Source: an uncultured Clostridia bacterium
Lineage (GTDB): Bacteria > Bacillota_A > Clostridia > Oscillospirales > Oscillospiraceae
Reading direction: 5' to 3'
NCBI GenBank assembly: GCA_946059285.1
Contig: CAMGMW010000021.1
Location: 1 to 11,857, forward strand
DNA length: 11,857 nt
This document shows positions 9,054-11,857 of the stretch, in pieces. Made by a program: the position numbers and the translations under genes. Under the pieces are notes generated by a model that was given only the letters and a program-made list of their open reading frames with translations, had not been told where the DNA came from and did not search any database. The stretch's first letter is position 1. Each line of letters opens with the position of its first letter.

Positions 9054-10817
9054 TTACGCGCCCTCCTTTTCGTCGAAGTCGCCGCCGCCCTTGGTCTGGG
9101 TCTCATAGACCTCCTGATAGATACGGTTGGTGGAAAGCAGCTCCTCGTGGGTGCCGAAACCGGAGATTTTTCCGTCATCCAGCACCAGAATGCGGTCTGC
9201 ATCCTGCACGCTGGCGATCCGCTGTGCAATGATGAGCTTGGTGGTGTTGGGGATTTCTTCGCGCATTGCTCTGCGGATTTTCGCATCGGTGGAGGTATCC
9301 ACTGCGCTGGTGGAGTCATCCAGGATCAGAATTTTGGGTTTTTTCAACAGCGCACGAGCAATACAGAGCCGTTGCTTCTGACCGACGGAAACATTGCTGC
9401 CGCCCTGTTCAATGCGGGTCTCATACCCATCGGGCATAGCACGGATGAAATCGTCGGCGCATGCCAGGCGACAGGCGCGTTCGCATTCTTCCTGTGTGGC
9501 ATTTTTATCGCCCCAGCGGAGATTTTCCAGAACGGTGCCGGAAAAGAGCACGTTCTTTTGCAGCACCATGGCGACACCGTCTCGCAGTGCTTCCAGATCA
9601 TATTTGCGAACATCGATCCCGCCGACCTTGACACTGCCCTGCGTCACATCATAAAGACGGGGGATCAGGTTCACCAGACTGGACTTGGCGCTGCCGGTAC
9701 CGCCCAGAATGCCGATCGTCTGCCCTGACGAGATGTGCAGATTGATGTCCTGCAGGACGGGCTTTCCTTTGCCGCCCGTGCGATAGGAAAACACGACATT
9801 TTCAAAATCGATGCTGCCGTCGGGGATCTGTGTGATTGCCTGCGCCGGAGAGGTCAGATCCGCTTTCTCATTGAGGACCTCGCAGATGCGCTTGGCGCTG
9901 GCAAGGCTCATGCTCATCATGACAAACACCATTGAGATCATCATCAGGCTCATGAGGATGCTCATCACATAACCGAACAGCGCCATGAGACCGCCCTCGG
10001 TGAAGCCGTCAAATACGATCGCCTTCGCGCCCAGCCACGCCAGTGCCAGCAGAGAGCCGAACACCGCCGCGTTCATAATGGGGTTGTTCAGCGTGACAAT
10101 GGATTCCGCGCGGACAAACATTTTATATACCGCGTCCGCTGCCTTGGAAAACCTGCTCTTCTCGTGCTCTTCGCGGACAAATGCCTTGACTACACGGATG
10201 GAGTTGACATTCTCCTGCACGCTGGCATTGAGATCGTCGTATTTTTTGAACACGCGGTTAAAGATGCTCATGGCGTTGGCAATCACCAGCGCCAGCGCGA
10301 GCAGCAAAAACACCATTGCTACGACGAACACAAGGCTTAGCCGCGGGTGGATGGAAAACGCCATGATCAGGGCGCAAATCAGCATGACAGGGGCGCGGAC
10401 ACAGATACGCAGCAGCATCTGATAGGACATCTGTAGGTTGGTCACGTCCGTGGTCAGACGGGTGATCAGTCCGGCAGTGGAAAAGCGGTCGATGTTGGAG
10501 AAAGAAAAGGTCTGGATATTTGTGTACATGGCGCTGCGCAGATTCGCGGCATAGCCGGTGGAGGCGGCGGCGGAAAAGCGTCCTGCGAGAAAGCCGGACA
10601 GCAGCGCGCCAGCGGCAACTGCCAGCATCAATGCGCCATATTTCAAAATCATCTGCATGCCAAGCTGCGGATCGGGATTTTTCACACCCAAGTCGATGAT
10701 CTTCGACATCAGCAGCGGCAGCAGCATGTCCGCAATCGCCTCCAGCGCCGAAAACACCGGTGTAATCAGCGACACACATTTGTATTGCTTAACCTGCGCC
10801 AGCAAGGTCTTCAGCAT
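9054..10817 (-). CDS. ABC exporter half-transporter, degenerate subunit (YheI/BmrC, TM287-like)
   Basis: This is the partner half-transporter, with 587 residues. Roughly six membrane helices lie within 14-305 and the ATPase domain starts near 335. Its nucleotide-binding motifs depart from consensus. Walker A is GGTGSAKS (372-379) with Ala for the usual Gly, the signature is VSVGQ (476-480), Walker B ends in D500-D501 where a catalytic Glu is expected, and the switch His is Gln532. In heterodimeric exporters such as TM287/288 and BmrCD, one subunit typically carries such changes and forms a non-hydrolysing site, so this is likely functional and not decay. The start at 10817 is supported by AGGAGGG at 10824-10830, 6 bases before the ATG. 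It is the first gene of the two-gene operon and has its own strong promoter. Substrate unknown; multidrug export is the usual guess. Confidence 0.95.
   Translation of the reverse strand: MLKTLLAQVKQYKCVSLITPVFSALEAIADMLLPLLMSKIIDLGVKNPDPQLGMQMILKYGALMLAVAAGALLSGFLAGRFSAAASTGYAANLRSAMYTNIQTFSFSNIDRFSTAGLITRLTTDVTNLQMSYQMLLRICVRAPVMLICALIMAFSIHPRLSLVFVVAMVFLLLALALVIANAMSIFNRVFKKYDDLNASVQENVNSIRVVKAFVREEHEKSRFSKAADAVYKMFVRAESIVTLNNPIMNAAVFGSLLALAWLGAKAIVFDGFTEGGLMALFGYVMSILMSLMMISMVFVMMSMSLASAKRICEVLNEKADLTSPAQAITQIPDGSIDFENVVFSYRTGGKGKPVLQDINLHISSGQTIGILGGTGSAKSSLVNLIPRLYDVTQGSVKVGGIDVRKYDLEALRDGVAMVLQKNVLFSGTVLENLRWGDKNATQEECERACRLACADDFIRAMPDGYETRIEQGGSNVSVGQKQRLCIARALLKKPKILILDDSTSAVDTSTDAKIRRAMREEIPNTTKLIIAQRIASVQDADRILVLDDGKISGFGTHEELLSTNRIYQEVYETQTKGGGDFDEKEGA
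9062..9067 (-). promoter_or_regulatory. Ribosome binding site that fixes the start of the second ABC gene
   Basis: AGGAGG on the minus strand lies within the last codons of the upstream ABC gene, 9 bases before the ATG at 9052. With the TAAAATG junction it points to translational coupling of the two subunits, and it argues against the longer upstream start. Confidence 0.8.
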
Positions 10818-10843
10818 TGCATTCCCTCCTGTGGGTTCAATTT

Positions 10844-10890
10844 GTTCATTCAGTTAATTATATGGCGATTTTCACCAATTGTCAATGAAC
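10844..10890. promoter_or_regulatory. Candidate repressor site flanking the ABC promoter
   Basis: GTTCATT (10844-10850) and AATGAAC (10884-10890) form a perfect 7-bp inverted repeat. With flanking bases, 10 of 12 positions match. The half-sites are 40 bp apart centre to centre, about four helical turns. One lies at the expected transcription start and the other overlaps the edge of the -35. A third related half-site, GTTCAA (10835-10840), is in the leader. Such a layout suits a dimeric repressor, for example of the MarR or TetR type often linked to exporters, but no regulator gene is present in the window. Confidence 0.45.
10857..10885 (-). promoter_or_regulatory. Consensus promoter of the ABC exporter operon
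   Basis: On the minus strand, TTGACA (10880-10885) and TATAAT (10857-10862) are separated by 17 bp, an exact match to the housekeeping sigma consensus in both boxes and spacing. Transcription should begin near 10850, giving a leader of about 33 bases. A promoter this strong is normally kept in check by a repressor or attenuator. The leader is too short for a BmrB-like attenuator peptide. Confidence 0.92.
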
Positions 10891-10914
10891 GATTTGTGAA
10901 TTATGACGAAAGCA

Positions 10915-10940
10915 TGGGGCGCGTTCTGCAACGCGCCCCA
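10915..10940 (-). terminator. Hairpin after the MFS gene
   Basis: TGGGGCGCGTT (10915-10925) pairs perfectly over 11 bp with AACGCGCCCCA (10930-10940) around a 4-base loop. It begins directly after a run of six stop codons and lies between the MFS gene and the ABC promoter. The following bases on the minus strand (ATGCTTTCG) form only a poor U-tract, so termination may be partial. Confidence 0.7.
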
Positions 10941-10958
10941 TCATCATCATTATTATTA
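10941..10958 (-). other. Six consecutive in-frame stop codons
   Basis: Read on the minus strand, the end of the MFS gene is TAA TAA TAA TGA TGA TGA, all in frame, immediately followed by the GC-rich hairpin. The pattern comes from short trinucleotide repeats (TTA and TCA on the plus strand). It would block any readthrough and may have arisen by replication slippage. Confidence 0.95.
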
Positions 10959-11857
10959 TGATTCCTCTGCGCCCGCGGTCTGCGCCACCCGCTGTGCGGA
11001 GAAAAAGACGATGAACATTCCCATGGCTGACACAGCCGCACAAACGAGCAGCATTACGCCGACCCCGAAGGCATCAATCATGGCGCCGGCGCAGACGCTG
11101 GCGGCAAGACTGCCGACGGTATTGGCGGCACCGAGGTAGGTCTGTCCTTTCACCACATCCCGTTTGGGAATGACGGAGCCGACATAATACACCGAGCTGA
11201 CCGCAAACAGCGCGAAGCCGAGCAGCTGCGTGAGCTGTGCTGCGTATAGACCCGGAACCCCCGGCAGCAGCAGCGTCAGCACGATCCGCAGCGTAAAAAA
11301 GATTCCGGACAGACATACCCAAACATCACACCGCTTCCATCGGAGCAGCCGCGTAAACAGGAACATGGTAGGAAGCTCGACCACAGCGGCAACCATCACA
11401 GCCGTTCCCTGCGCGTCGGCGTTGCCCTTGTAGGTGGCGATCTGATACATACAGTTACTCAGCACATTATGCCCGACGTAGAGCAGGACTGTCCCCAACA
11501 AAAACAGAAAAAAACGCGGATTGCGTCGGATAAACTCCGCTGTACCCGAGGCGGTCTCTTCCGGCTGCCTGTCCGCATCTCCATGAGGGAACAACACCGC
11601 ACCCGCCAGAAGCAAAAGGCTGAAAAGCAGCGTAAAGACCGGAATACTCTGCATTCCGAAACGGGTGATCAACAGATTTGAGAGCTGTGCCGTTACAGCA
11701 AAGAAGACGGAGCCGATACCGCGTGAGAGTCCGAAATTCACCTTCATGCCGCTGCGGATACCCGACATACCCAGTGCGTTGACAACGGAGGGCAGAAGCT
11801 GGAGCGCCCCACAGGACAGCCAATAGAGCAGCACCGCTAGCCACAGGACTTGGGAAA
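10956..11857 (-). CDS. Major facilitator superfamily transporter, 5' end beyond the window
   Basis: About 300 C-terminal residues are visible; the frame runs off the high-coordinate edge, so the first few helices are missing. Hydrophobic stretches alternate with short charged loops across the whole visible length, giving roughly nine or ten membrane segments. A central hydrophilic loop (PHGDADRQPEETASG) separates the two six-helix halves. The stretch NFGLSRGIGS resembles the conserved loop of the MFS_1_like group that includes LacY- and HcaT-type permeases, so a proton-coupled importer or exporter of a small organic compound is likely; the substrate is unknown. The GTG at 11832-11834 is internal: the upstream residues SQVLWLA continue the same membrane helix. 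The C-terminus EES is followed by six in-frame stops. The gene is oriented like the downstream ABC operon, but the hairpin and separate promoter suggest independent transcription. Confidence 0.88.
   Translation of the reverse strand, partial: SQVLWLAVLLYWLSCGALQLLPSVVNALGMSGIRSGMKVNFGLSRGIGSVFFAVTAQLSNLLITRFGMQSIPVFTLLFSLLLLAGAVLFPHGDADRQPEETASGTAEFIRRNPRFFLFLLGTVLLYVGHNVLSNCMYQIATYKGNADAQGTAVMVAAVVELPTMFLFTRLLRWKRCDVWVCLSGIFFTLRIVLTLLLPGVPGLYAAQLTQLLGFALFAVSSVYYVGSVIPKRDVVKGQTYLGAANTVGSLAASVCAGAMIDAFGVGVMLLVCAAVSAMGMFIVFFSAQRVAQTAGAEES

Noticed and set aside
9053..9319. Upstream extension of the second ABC gene
   Set aside because: It would overlap the conserved end of the partner ABC gene. 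The ATG at 9052 has a good ribosome binding site and the usual N-terminal length.

Overview
The window is about 57% GC by eye and reads as the chromosome of a Gram-positive anaerobe of the class Clostridia, probably Oscillospiraceae (Oscillibacter/Flavonifractor-like). That placement is an inference from protein style, strong AGGAGG ribosome binding sites and sigma-A type promoters; a phylogeny was not possible. I see no rRNA, tRNA, CRISPR array, insertion sequence or prophage gene.

Region 1 (1-5734, minus strand) is a DNA-repair operon transcribed toward low coordinates: uvrA, a radC-like JAB/MPN gene, then uvrB, with gaps of 16 and 11 bp. UvrA and UvrB are the damage-recognition and damage-verification parts of nucleotide excision repair. 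The RadC-like gene sits between them, where most Firmicutes have uvrB and uvrA directly adjacent. A promoter with an extended -10 drives the operon, and a 13-bp perfect hairpin lies downstream of uvrB.

Region 2 (5735-7055, plus strand) holds one divergently transcribed gene for a soluble histidine-kinase-like protein. It has a PAS-like N-terminus and an intact HATPase_c domain, but alanine replaces histidine at the expected phosphoacceptor position. The gene has its own well-spaced promoter and ends at a hairpin shared with the convergent transporter operon.

Region 3 (7136-10890, minus strand) is a two-gene operon for a heterodimeric ABC exporter of the YheI/YheH (BmrC/BmrD) or TM287/TM288 type. 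The first gene encodes the half with degenerate catalytic motifs and the second the half with canonical motifs. The promoter matches the consensus exactly (TTGACA, 17 bp, TATAAT) and is flanked by a 7-bp inverted repeat that looks like a repressor site.

Region 4 (10915-11857, minus strand) is the 3' part of a major-facilitator transporter whose start lies beyond the window. Its frame ends in six consecutive in-frame stop codons followed by an 11-bp perfect hairpin.

Most of the content is conventional. The items most worth a second look are the His-less kinase, radC between uvrA and uvrB, the paired regulatory repeats in the uvrA/kinase intergenic region, the candidate operator of the ABC operon and the six-stop 3' end. 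I found no convincing evidence of a wholly new multi-gene system.
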